21,380 nt of DNA from SHLQ01 sp964562985 (GCA_964562985.1 CAZLWE010000060.1:1-21380), one strand, 5' to 3'. Shown: positions 1 through 8,746, counted from the first letter of the stretch. Notes: generated by a model not told the origin, from the letters alone. Program-made: numbers and translations.

Positions 1-1847
1 GCGTGATCCGACTTGGCCGTTCGCCCGCTTTGGGAAGCGATTTCATCAAGCATGTCGGCTACTCGCACCTGAGCCGCAGGACCAACTGCCTCTAGAGCTG
101 AGGACGGTTCGAGCACCTCACCAGCGGTGTGGGTGATTCGAGGGTGACGCTTAGAGACACCGTTTTCGGTCCGCGAGATGAGGATCTCATGCATCTTCTC
201 GCCGGGGCGTAGCCCGGTGAACTCGATCTTGGTGTTCGGGCTCAGCATGTCGATCAACTGCTGGGCCAGGTCGACGATCTTGACCGGTTCACCCATGTCG
301 AGAATCATGACCTCGCCCGGGTCGCCGATGGCGCCAGCCTGTACCACGAGTCGTACCGCTTCAGGAATGGTCATGAAGTAGCGGGTGACGTCGGGGTGGG
401 TGACCGTGATCGGCTTGCCCTGCTCGATTTGCCCCATGAAGGTCGGCAATACCGACCCGCGGCTTCCGAGCACATTGCCGAACCGAACCGACACATATGG
501 CAGGCCAGTTTCTTCGGCCATCTTGGCGGTAAGGCGCTCGGCGGCCAGCTTGGTTGCACCGAGAACCGACGTTGGATCGGCCGCTTTGTCGGTGCTGATG
601 TTCACGAAGCGTTCAACGCCGGAAGCCTTCGCTGCATCGAGCAAGTTCTTGGTGCCGATGGTGTTGGTCTTCATCCCCTCTTCGGGGTGGTTCTCCAACA
701 GGGTGAGGTGCTTGAGCGCTGCGGTGTGGAACACGACCTCCGGCTTATAGCGCTCGAAGAGTTCGAACATTCGCTCACGGTCGCGAATATTGCCGACGAC
801 CAGCATGTCAGTATCGAGTAGCGCTCGGCCTTCCATCGACAATTGCACGCCGTGCAATGCGCTCTCGTCGCGGTCGAGCAGATACAGCTCACTCGGACCG
901 AACCCCTTGACCTGGCGGGACAGTTCGGAACCGATTGATCCGCCGGCTCCGGTAATGAGTACTCGCTTACCTCGGATGTAGTCGACAACACTCTCCAGAT
1001 CGATCTCCACCGGATCGCGACCCAAGAGGTCTTCGACGGTCGGCGGGCGAACGTCGGCAAGCGACATCTTCTCAACGAGGTCGGTAGAGCTTGGCAATAC
1101 GCGAATCTCGAGATCAGCCTCGCGAGCGCGCCCTGCGAGATCCTTGATTAGCGACGCATCTGCGGTCGGGACGGCTACGAGAAGGGTTTCGGCATCGTAT
1201 TCTTTGGCTACCCGAAGAACGTCTTCACGGGTACCTCGGACCCGAACGCCATGGAGCTCACGATTCTGCTTACGTGGATCGTCGTCGAGTAAGGCAACAG
1301 GAAGATAGACACTGTCGGGGTCTAGCAACATGGCGTGCACCATCTGCGCGCCACCTTCACCAGCACCGAACACGACCGTGCGCTGACAGTCTTCGTTTTG
1401 GGGGCGTCGGTTTCGCTCCCAGTACCGGCGCCACAGCGCTCGCACACCACCGAGCATGACCAATGCGGTGATCGCTCCGATCCCGACTCCTGAGGTGGGC
1501 AGTTCTGTCGTACCGGTTTGTCGTGCCGCATAGTTGCCGAGCACGAGCACGATGGTCACGACGGACCAAACGGCGCTGAGGGCCATGACTTCGTCGAATG
1601 ACGAAATGCGCCAGCGGAAACGGTAGAGGCCAACAATCCAACCCAACGCCATTTGCAGAGTCACCGCAACGAAGCACAAGACAATGAGCTCGCTACCGGT
1701 CGAACCCACCGAAAAGACCAACTTCAGGATTGCGCCTAGGACGAGCGCGACCGGCCAAACAGCGGCGTCAACTGCGCGCGGAAAGAGCTGTGGCCTCTGG
1801 TACGCCCAGTCGAGGACAGGCCGTAAAAGTGTTGCGAGTCCGTTCAC
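1..1847 (-). CDS. Membrane-anchored nucleotide-sugar dehydratase/epimerase, CapD/FlaA1/WbpM family (3' end beyond window)
   Basis: Family role: NAD(P)-dependent dehydration or epimerisation of UDP-activated sugars that feed capsule, O-antigen or exopolysaccharide assembly at the inner face of the membrane. Translated from GTG at 1847, about 615 residues lie in the window with no stop, so only the extreme C-terminus is missing (family members are roughly 600-660 aa). About four hydrophobic segments lie at residues 31-49, 54-74, 90-107 and 121-136. A CoA-binding-like Rossmann domain follows (VVFGAGEGG near 158-166), then the catalytic extended SDR domain with TGAGGSIGSEL (299-309), STDKAADPTSVLGATK (418-433), RFGNVLGSRGS (455-465) and TRYFMTIPEA (488-497). 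The start is fixed by GGAG five bases upstream and by an in-frame stop just beyond it. Oddity: the position usually Tyr or Met in the SYK/SMK triad reads Leu (VLGATK). The family is clear; the exact sugar substrate is not. Confidence 0.93.
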   Translation of the reverse strand, partial: MNGLATLLRPVLDWAYQRPQLFPRAVDAAVWPVALVLGAILKLVFSVGSTGSELIVLCFVAVTLQMALGWIVGLYRFRWRISSFDEVMALSAVWSVVTIVLVLGNYAARQTGTTELPTSGVGIGAITALVMLGGVRALWRRYWERNRRPQNEDCQRTVVFGAGEGGAQMVHAMLLDPDSVYLPVALLDDDPRKQNRELHGVRVRGTREDVLRVAKEYDAETLLVAVPTADASLIKDLAGRAREADLEIRVLPSSTDLVEKMSLADVRPPTVEDLLGRDPVEIDLESVVDYIRGKRVLITGAGGSIGSELSRQVKGFGPSELYLLDRDESALHGVQLSMEGRALLDTDMLVVGNIRDRERMFELFERYKPEVVFHTAALKHLTLLENHPEEGMKTNTIGTKNLLDAAKASGVERFVNISTDKAADPTSVLGATKLAAERLTAKMAEETGLPYVSVRFGNVLGSRGSVLPTFMGQIEQGKPITVTHPDVTRYFMTIPEAVRLVVQAGAIGDPGEVMILDMGEPVKIVDLAQQLIDMLSPNTKIEFTGLRPGEKMHEILISRTENGVSKRHPRITHTAGEVLEPSSALEAVGPAAQVRVADMLDEIASQSGRTAKSDH

Positions 1848-1944
1848 ATCATCTCCAATTCGCCATCAGTGATCCCAAGCGCCGTCATCAGCTGATATAG
1901 CAACAGGGTACCAGCAACTGTTGGTGAGGAAAAATGAGTCTAAA

Positions 1945-1958
1945 GCCACAATTGTGGC
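1945..1958. promoter_or_regulatory. 14-bp perfect palindrome, candidate operator
   Basis: GCCACAATTGTGGC equals its own reverse complement over all 14 bases. It lies about 98 nt upstream of the GTG start of the CapD-like gene, where a repressor or activator of that gene could bind. No regulator family is recognised from the motif and no regulator gene is in the window. Confidence 0.3.
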
Positions 1959-2045
1959 CTCTTCGCGCATATCGCCTTAGAGACTTCACCCCGTCCGCTT
2001 TTTCTGCCTGTTTCCTGCCACGTAACTCGGTTTCGACCGGCAACT

Positions 2046-2058
2046 CGTAGAGTCTACG
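2046..2058. promoter_or_regulatory. 13-bp perfect inverted repeat (6-1-6), candidate regulatory site
   Basis: CGTAGA-G-TCTACG has perfect arms around one central base. It lies in the same intergenic region, about 200 nt upstream of the CapD-like gene and about 90 nt beyond the stop of the upstream minus-strand gene. The symmetry is seen; any role is conjecture. Confidence 0.2.
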
Positions 2059-2145
2059 CTCAGCGCTAAATTATTGAGATACAACCGACGTCTGCAAGAT
2101 TGGTCAGGTCACCGTTGAACTGGCAACCCTGATGAACGATGTTTA

Positions 2146-4137
2146 CTAGCGCTCACAACCAATAGCGGTGACTACCGTCCGGCATTCGTCGAAGCCGGCA
2201 CCACCACGGGCAACATTGTTCGGTCCGGCGCCGCCACGGAGCACATCGTCGCCTGCACCTCCGCGGAGGTCGTCATTGTGGCGCTGACCAAACAGCACGT
2301 CGTCGCCTTGACCGCCGAGCAGCATGTCGTCGAGGAGGCCTCCACGCAATTCGTCGTTTCCGGCGTCGCCTCGGATGAAGTCGACGCCGCGTCCACCAAA
2401 GATGAGGTCATCTCCGTCGTCACCAGAGAGCGAGTCGTTACCGTCCTTCCCGCGAACGACATCAGCGCCGTCTCCAGCGAAGACCGTATCGTTGCCAGCC
2501 CCGGCATCGATCGTGTCGTCGCCACCACGGCCACAAATGAGATCGTCGCCGCCGAGACCCCGAAGCAGGTCCCCCGCCCCGGTTCCGATAATCACATCGC
2601 GTCCGTCGGTTCCGACCAAGCCATCGACGGTGGCTGCATGACCGTCGCAAAGCATCGAACTCGGCAGCGAATTCGTTACGAGATACACGATCCCGGTTCG
2701 CTTGCTTGAGATGTACAACTCACCATCGACCCCCTGCCCGAATCGCACGTCAGCTCGACCCGACCCGTCATAGTTCGACGAGTCGTTGAACACGTCGCGA
2801 AGGTCCGAACGCACTAGCGGGTCGGTAAAGGGGTTGGAGTCGTGGTCGAACAAGATTCGGGGCGTCGCAACGGGAGCCTGGGTCAGGGCCGTTGGTGCCT
2901 GACCGGGGTTTAGCGTGGTGACCGCCGCTTGCAGTTCGTCGTAGTTGGTGTGGAACAACCTGCCCGAGGTCGCAAAGTCGGCGTGGAAGTACTCGCCGTC
3001 GAGGGCGGACCCGTTCTCGATCACGTGTGATCCGGCGATGCCCTGGCCGGTGAATGTGTCACCCACTACCCCGTCGTGACCCCATTGGGCAGCCGGGAAG
3101 ACGAAGCCGAAGTCGGCCTCGTTGGCGGGAAGTGCTTGAACACCGGTCACGAGTCCGCCACCAACGTGCACGAACGTGCCTTCCCGACGGCTCCAGCCGT
3201 AATTTCCGCCGGGTTCGATGAGGTTGATTTCCTCGACGTTGCCGCGCCCCACCTCGGCAACGATCAACTGTCCGTCGCTATGGAACGAGAGATGGTGCGG
3301 GTTGCGGTGGCCGAGTGAATAGACCTCGTCGAGCATCGAGGCGTCACCGAGGAACGGGTTGTCGCCCGGCACCGCGAAGCGGTCGCCGTTTGGCTGCTCG
3401 GTCGGGTCGATTCGTAGGATCTTGCCGAGGGCGTCGTTATTTTGCCCACCCCCGAGGGTTGCGGCCTGGGTGGAGCCATCGCCATGGGCCACATAGAGCA
3501 CGCCGTAGTCGGCATCGCCCGGCGCGGTGAATGGGTTGAACATGGCCTGCTTGATGGCGTGGTCATAGACCGGCATGCCCACACGGAACACCTGGCGGTA
3601 ACTATCGGGGTCTACCCTGCCGCTGGCGTCGACCTGCCACTCGACCAGAACGCCATCTGCGATGATCGGGTTCGCCACATTGCTGAGGTAAAGGTCGGCG
3701 CTGAGATCGGCCGAGCGGGTCTCCATGTGGGTGGTGTAGAGCAGGCCGTTCTGGTCGAACTCTGGGTGGAAGGCGACTGCGCGCAGCCCGCCCTGAGGGA
3801 TCGAGGTGTTGTCGAGGCGTCGCGGCGTGACCGCAGCGATGGTGGCCTTGACGTCGAAGAACAACTCCGCGTCGCCTCGACCGTTGATCTCGTAGATGCG
3901 TCCGTCGAAGTCCTCTACGACGAACAGCCGCTCGCCAGTCGTTGCGAAGTGGTTCAGCCTCGCAGTGCCACGGGTGGTGTTAGGGATCTGCACCCAAGGG
4001 GTGAGCTCCACCTCAACACCTCGGTTAATGATGGGTTCACTGATGGGATTTGCGGCTGCGGCAGTACCCATAGTCGCGGCCAAAGTGGCCACCACGGTGA
4101 GCGCTGCAATAGCGAGTCGAATACCGGATCGGATCAT
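2146..4137 (-). CDS. Exported glucose/sorbosone dehydrogenase-like (PQQ-type beta-propeller) protein with C-terminal RTX array
   Basis: 663 aa. The start is ATG at 4137, because GGGAG (4145-4149) lies 7 nt upstream and a classic Sec signal peptide follows (residues 1-29, ending GTAAAA before NPISE). The in-frame codons further upstream lack one. Residues about 50-490 match the GSDH family of soluble PQQ sugar dehydrogenases, six-bladed propellers that oxidise aldoses or related sugars: LFVVEDFDGRIYEI (71-84), GGLRAVAFHPEFDQNGLLY (117-134 region), ALGKILRIDP (236-245), SLGHRNPHHL (274-283) and AEVGRGNVEEINLIEPGGNYGW (about 294-315). Residues 497-661 form about 15 GGxGxDxUx-type Ca2+-binding nonapeptides, bounded by Cys497/Cys535 and Cys652/Cys661. 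It follows the small lipoprotein gene by 100 nt, probably in one transcript with the CotH gene. The enzyme fold is secure; true PQQ activity and substrate are not shown. Confidence 0.9.
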   Translation of the reverse strand: MIRSGIRLAIAALTVVATLAATMGTAAAANPISEPIINRGVEVELTPWVQIPNTTRGTARLNHFATTGERLFVVEDFDGRIYEINGRGDAELFFDVKATIAAVTPRRLDNTSIPQGGLRAVAFHPEFDQNGLLYTTHMETRSADLSADLYLSNVANPIIADGVLVEWQVDASGRVDPDSYRQVFRVGMPVYDHAIKQAMFNPFTAPGDADYGVLYVAHGDGSTQAATLGGGQNNDALGKILRIDPTEQPNGDRFAVPGDNPFLGDASMLDEVYSLGHRNPHHLSFHSDGQLIVAEVGRGNVEEINLIEPGGNYGWSRREGTFVHVGGGLVTGVQALPANEADFGFVFPAAQWGHDGVVGDTFTGQGIAGSHVIENGSALDGEYFHADFATSGRLFHTNYDELQAAVTTLNPGQAPTALTQAPVATPRILFDHDSNPFTDPLVRSDLRDVFNDSSNYDGSGRADVRFGQGVDGELYISSKRTGIVYLVTNSLPSSMLCDGHAATVDGLVGTDGRDVIIGTGAGDLLRGLGGDDLICGRGGDDTIDAGAGNDTVFAGDGADVVRGKDGNDSLSGDDGDDLIFGGRGVDFIRGDAGNDELRGGLLDDMLLGGQGDDVLFGQRHNDDLRGGAGDDVLRGGAGPNNVARGGAGFDECRTVVTAIGCER

Positions 4138-4144
4138 GAGAAAG

Positions 4145-4149
4145 CTCCC
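4145..4149 (-). promoter_or_regulatory. Shine-Dalgarno deciding the start at 4137
   Basis: GGGAG on the minus strand, 7 nt before ATG. It selects the start directly in front of the signal peptide over the frame's upstream start codons at 4164 and 4293, which would bury the signal peptide inside the protein. Confidence 0.7.
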
Positions 4150-4237
4150 GTCGTGCCCACGCATCGAACCGTAGCCGGTGCAGTCACCGAAAATCTGCTC
4201 GGCTAGCCGCAGCGACGACCGATCCGAGAAGCCGGTG

Positions 4238-4795
4238 TTACGGGCACTGCACGACCAGTTCAGCAACCGGGCCACCGAGCCCGCTCTGATCAAGTTCAGC
4301 CGCTAAGAGTTCAGCGCTGGCCTCATCGGAGGCATACACCGACACGGTAAAGCTCGCCGAGGGCTGCATACCGATCGCCTCAGCTGCTCCGACATCGCAG
4401 TTTGTAATGGTGGTTTCGAAGCCAGCCGCAGCCAAATCGTCCACGACGTCACCAAGGAATGGTTCGAAGGGGTCTGAGGCGCCGGCGACAACTACCGCCC
4501 AGACCGAGTCTCCTAGATCGGGAACGGCAATCGCGTTGTCGGACGTTTGAGATGCATCAACCTCAACTGGAGCGTTGACGGGTGGGACCTCCGCTGCTGC
4601 TGCTTCTACCACCGACCTGTCCTCCTCGTCGGGGGCTGCGTCGACGCCCTCGCCGAGGGTCCGGCTCGCCTGCTCCTCCGCCTCGACCGAGTCTATGTCG
4701 GCGGCCGCCGATTCAGCGGTCGAGCATGAGGCGGCGAGGAGGGCTACTAGAAGCAAGCCGACGATGAGCCGGGCACGGCGTTTGGTCTTTGTCAT
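4238..4795 (-). CDS. Small exported lipoprotein of unknown function
   Basis: 185 aa, family not recognised. The N-terminus has a basic stretch (KTKRRAR), a hydrophobic core and a lipobox-like LLAASC with the lipidated Cys predicted at residue 24, so it should be anchored to the outer face of the membrane. An acidic, Ala/Glu-rich low-complexity linker (about 28-90) follows. A compact C-terminal domain (about 93-185) of alternating hydrophobic strands and one helix contains two Cys (Cys134 and the penultimate Cys in VVQCP) that could form a disulfide. The size and pattern recall small SPOR-like or ACT-like alpha/beta folds, but I see no diagnostic motif. ATG at 4795 lies 10 nt after the stop of the CotH gene without a good Shine-Dalgarno, which suggests translational coupling. 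It precedes the GSDH-RTX gene by 100 nt. Confidence 0.8.
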   Translation of the reverse strand: MTKTKRRARLIVGLLLVALLAASCSTAESAAADIDSVEAEEQASRTLGEGVDAAPDEEDRSVVEAAAAEVPPVNAPVEVDASQTSDNAIAVPDLGDSVWAVVVAGASDPFEPFLGDVVDDLAAAGFETTITNCDVGAAEAIGMQPSASFTVSVYASDEASAELLAAELDQSGLGGPVAELVVQCP

Positions 4796-4805
4796 GACAC
4801 ACCGA

Positions 4806-7800
4806 TCAGGCGTAGCTGAATTCGCCGTTGCAATGCAGGGTTTCTGACAACGTCACCGACGACGGATCACAACCCGTACCTTCATTAAACGTTCCCGTCG
4901 AGGTCGTCTCATCGGCTTCGGTCTCAAACCGAACACCATCAAGCTCAACCCAATCCACCTCAAGATTCCGATCAAAGTCAACCCGAGTCGCGTTATTCAC
5001 AAACGCCACCGCAATGTCGCCAATCGCTGTGCCCGCAGGAACCGCCACCTCATAAGAAACAAAGTCCGTCGACACATCAAACGACTCCACAACAACGCCG
5101 CCGACACGAACCTCCATCACTTCCTCACCCGTGTCACCCAACGCACGAACAACCAACACCGACCCAACCGGATCCACAGGGTCAGGGTCGACCGGATCAG
5201 GGTTGACAGGATCGCCGGTGCCGCCATAACGGAACTCACCGTTGCAATGCAGGGTTTCTGACAACGTCACCGACGACGGATCACAACCCGTACNNNNNNN
5301 NNNNNNNNNNNNNNNNNNNNNNNNNNNNNNNNNNNNNNNNNNNNNNNNNNNNNNNNNNNNNNNNNNNNNNNNNNNNNNNNNNNNNNNNNNNNNCCGTTGC
5401 AATGCAGGGTTTCTGACAACGTCACCGACGACGGATCACAACCCGTACCTTCATTAAACGTTCCCGTCGAGGTCGTCTCATCGGCTTCGGTCTCAAACCG
5501 AACACCATCAAGCTCAACCCAATCCACCTCAAGATTCCGATCAAAGTCAACCCGAGTCGCGTTATTCACAAACGCCACCGCAATGTCGCCAATCGCTGTG
5601 CCCGCAGGAACCGCCACCTCATAAGAAACAAAGTCCGTCGACACATCAAACGACTCCACAACAACGCCGCCGACACGAACCTCCATCACTTCCTCACCCG
5701 TGTCACCCAACGCACGAACAACCAACACCGACCCAACCGGATCCACAGGGTCAGGGTCAACCGGATCGACAGGATCGGGATCAACCGGGTTACCGCCGCT
5801 GTTCGCCACACCTGGCGAACCACCATCGACAGCCGACGGCTGCCACGACGCTGCAAGCTCGTTGTCCAACGCTGGGTCAATCAACTCAAGGGAGGGCCCG
5901 TTCCCGTCAGGTACGTCGGTCCAGTCACCCTCATCGTCGTAGTCGACAACATCCACCTGAACGCCTGCCGTATTGAGAACAGCGACGTCCTCACCGCCAT
6001 TCGACAAGCCACCATCGGTCCACTGCACCGCATCGACACCCGGGTACACGGCTTGGAACACAGCGAGATCCTGGGTCACCACTACGTATCCACCAGCCTC
6101 AATAGCGGCACCGGCCGGGAACTCGTAATCCACTCCATCTAGTTCCCAACCGGAAAGATCAACCGGTGAATCCTCGGCATTGAACAGCTCCAAGAAATCA
6201 ACGCCACCGTTAGCTGGGTTGTAGTGGATCTCATTGATGACCACATTCGGCGGGGCCACAGCTGCCGCGCCAGAGACGGTGTCATTGGCCTCCCCCGGTG
6301 TTCCACCAATGGCCATCGAGACACCCCATGACGCTGCAAGCGCGTTGTCATCAGCGGGATCGAACAGTGACAGCGATACCTCACCTGCGTTTGGCTCGGT
6401 CGGCCATGGCGGAGAGCTCGCGTAGTCCACCGAATCAACGAGCTTGCCCGAGTCGGTCACCAATTCGAGCAGTTCACCGCTACCGCGTAGGCCGCCGTTG
6501 ACCTCCACAAGAACCACATTTGGCGCATCTGGGTATGCGGCCTCGAAGTCTTGGATATCGCTTACGAGCAGTACGTAATCACCAGGGAGAATGACGGTCC
6601 CCTGAGGCATGACCGCGTCATTGCCGTCAATGATCCAGCCCGATATGTCGACACTGTCGCCCGTTGGATTGTGCAGCTCAAGGAATTCGACGTCGTTCAA
6701 TGGGCTGTGAGTCAACTCGTTGATCACAATCCCAGGAACATCTGGCTGTGACGACGGGAAGCCGGGTTGATCGAGCAGCAGGTTTCGACGGCGATTGATT
6801 GCGCCATTGTGCTGAGCCGGCGTTCGGTAAGGGGCAACTGCGGTCCACGCGGCGTTGTCTGCATCGGCCTCCGCTTGGGACAGGTTGGCGTGGTAGACGG
6901 TGAACTCATCCTCGAGTTCACCTGGGGACACCGGACCGTCCAACAGCGTTCGGATTCGACGGTCGACCATCTCGTCGAACTCGGGAACTCCAAGGATCGA
7001 TGGCCAAAGTTGGCCGGTGTTCATGCACAACAGCGAAGCATCAGCGCCCGTGCAGCCGTTGACAAAACTGCCCCACGTGTTGTTGAGATCCCATGGATAG
7101 ATCTGCCAACGACCGGTGTCTTCGATGTCGTCGTGCAGGTAGTAGTTCTGAACTCCCGAATCGAAGTGCCCCACGATTGTTGAGGCAGCCACCATGTTGA
7201 CCACGTTGGGCACATCGAGGCTGTCCCACAGGTCGTCGGCCTTCTGCGACGACGTTGGAGCATTGATGACGTCCGCAAGGTCGAGCAGCGACTCGATTTC
7301 ACCATCATCGGGCTTCTTTTCAAATCCCGTGACAGCGTTATCGAATGTGCTCGGGACTGCTTTGTAGAAGTCGCCATCAATACCCGAGACGTCTCGCCAT
7401 GTGCCGTCCAATTTTTCCGAGAAGCGGAACAGTCCGAAGAACTCGCCGTTCCGACGGACTCGGGCGTGGTGTGCTCCCACGACTGGGAACCCAGCATCCT
7501 CATAGACCGACCAACTCGATAGCTGGCGACCAAAGTGCCATCCTCGCTCCGAGCTAAGTGCGAACTCGTCGAGCGCATACGGCGCCACGTCGGGCACGTC
7601 GACCTCAACGCCAGCGGCAAAGTCAAAGCTGAGACCTTGTTTGTCGAGGGTGTTTCGGGCATGAGCGCCGCCGCGAATCCTGACCTCCATGTTGTCGTAC
7701 ACCACCCCATCGATCGCAAGGACCGAACCAAAGATGCGCACCGATTCATCCGTAGGGTCATCGAACATTGCGTTGAAATCGACTTCGGGGATGAACCACT

Positions 7801-8746
7801 CGACGTCGATCCACTCAGTCGGCAGACGAGTGGGATCGGTTACAACGACGCCTTCGTAGTTGCGGCCATCACCCGTCGGGTACACCTCACCAGTGGCCGG
7901 AGCGACAATGCGGTAACGCACCAATTCGCCAGCTGCCTGACCTGGGATCTGCGCAGTAAAGACACCATCGTTGGCGGTGACGTCCGGGGCAACGCCATCA
8001 TCGGTCATCGTGATTGCGGCCTCGGTTCCAAAGTCGACCACGTAGGAAAGCGTTGGCGCAGTCTCGCCGGGCACGTTGGCAACAACCGTGATGTCTTGAC
8101 CCGCACCGGGGGCCTGAGGAGTCGCGACCACGTTGCCGATTGGCTCTGCGGGAGTGGTTCCTGCGATCGAGTTCACGACTCCCGGGGTTGGGTCGCCGTC
8201 CGAGGCGCCCCACGCGTTCGGCACAGAGTTATCCGCCAACGCATTGATCAACTCAAGCGAGGGCCCATCGCCATCAGGTTCACCCGGCCACGGGGCGCCG
8301 TCGTCGTAGACAACCTCGTCAACGACGTCGCCGTCGGGGTTGCGGACAGTGACCGTGTCGCCGCCGCCCCCCAGACCAAACTCCATCGTGGCAAAGGGTG
8401 CGACGCCCCAGAACGCCAGAGCGTCGAAACCATCGGAAGCCCTCGTTACGTACGTATACCCGCCCGCTGGGAGAATGCCCGACAGCGTGAGGGTCTCAAC
8501 GACTCCATCCCCATCCGGTTCAAATGAGTTGTCGTCATCAACCGTGTAGCCGGTCAGGTCGATGTCGGTCGCACCCGGGTTGTGGAGCTCAATGAAGTCC
8601 TGCCCCAGATCACCATCGGGTTGGTTGTAATAGATCTCATTGATGACCACCGTGCCATCAGCAGCACCTACAGCGGAGAAACCAAGCCCCGCCGCTAAGG
8701 CCGCGACAACAAGTCCCGCACCAAAAATTCCACGCCAAATTCCCAC
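4806..8746 (-). CDS. Exported multidomain protein: lamin-tail domains, CotH kinase domain, and tandem Ca-dependent CBM60-like modules (interrupted by assembly gap)
   Basis: GTG start at 8746 with GGGAGG six nt upstream, then a signal peptide (1-28). Domains: lamin-tail (LTD) about 32-192; Ig-like linker domain about 205-303; CotH kinase domain about 311-655, with RIRGG (356-360), GLFRFSEKLDG (438-448) and RWQIYPWDLNNTWG (546-559); second LTD about 671-821; third LTD about 833-981; an Asp-Pro-Val linker (986-1004); then a module (about 1005-1118) resembling Ca-dependent xylan-binding CBM60/CBM36 (VLVVRALGDTGEE, VDFDRNLEVDWVELDGVRFE, TLHCNGEF). A second copy of that module ends the protein. CotH enzymes are atypical protein-glutamate kinases. 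A 100-N gap lies in the second module; joining the contigs at their 55-nt overlap gives a continuous 1261-aa protein. The small lipoprotein gene follows after 10 nt. Domain calls are firm; kinase activity and ligand are inferred. Confidence 0.9.
4825..5189 (-). repeat. Repeat copy B: 365-nt CBM60-like module, distal copy
   Basis: Identical by eye over all 365 nt to 5394-5758. It encodes the C-terminal carbohydrate-binding module of the CotH protein. The copies diverge exactly at their borders: g versus the linker's a before the first base, and g versus a after the last. With the 49-nt linker at 5190-5238 the repeat unit is 414 nt, or 138 codons, so copy number can change without breaking the frame. 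Confidence 0.95.
5239..5293. repeat. 55-nt contig-end duplicate (matches 5394-5448)
   Basis: The last 55 bases before the N run are identical to the first 55 bases after it. The match begins precisely where the repeat copies start to agree, as expected for two contigs sharing one 55-mer at a de Bruijn graph branch. It is most likely the same DNA shown twice. Confidence 0.85.
5294..5393. other. Assembly gap of exactly 100 N
   Basis: A run of 100 N, the usual placeholder length for a gap of unknown size. It sits inside the tandem carbohydrate-binding modules of the CotH gene. The true distance is probably minus 55 nt (an overlap), or minus 55 plus a multiple of 414 nt if further module copies were collapsed. 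Confidence 0.97.
5394..5758 (-). repeat. Repeat copy A: 365-nt CBM60-like module, proximal copy
   Basis: First of the two identical carbohydrate-binding modules of the CotH protein, preceded on the protein side by the (PV)DPDPVDP-type linker. Complete identity with 4825-5189, including all synonymous positions, points to very recent duplication, gene conversion, or an assembler consensus over collapsed copies. Confidence 0.95.

Larger units (their letters stand above)
1848..2145. other. Intergenic region, 298 nt, upstream of the CapD-like gene
   Basis: No credible coding sequence here. It separates two minus-strand genes, so it should hold the end of the 2146-4137 transcript and a promoter for the CapD-like gene. 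An imperfect inverted repeat at about 2105-2131 (CAGG/CCTG and GTTG/CAAC arms) might act in termination but has no T tract. Two perfect short palindromes are listed separately. No convincing -35/-10 pair stands out by eye. Confidence 0.5.

Noticed and set aside
2146..2660. Short regularly spaced repeats that could suggest a CRISPR array
   Set aside because: The periodicity is 27 nt, translates to GGxGxDxUx nonapeptides, and has no unique spacers between conserved repeats.
3442..4206. 254-codon plus-strand open frame opposite the GSDH gene, and a 330-codon one at 7535-8527 opposite the CotH gene
   Set aside because: Each lies wholly antisense to a well-supported gene with recognised domains. 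The open frame reflects high GC and codon bias.
4806..5402. A separate gene for the 3' fragment after the N run, or a true frameshift in the CotH gene
   Set aside because: The fragment has no start of its own. Collapsing the 55-nt overlap makes the frame continuous, so this is an assembly effect.
4825..5758. The 365-nt direct repeats as a mobile element or terminal repeats
   Set aside because: They encode a domain in frame, carry no transposase, terminal inverted repeats or target duplication, and are separated only by a linker.
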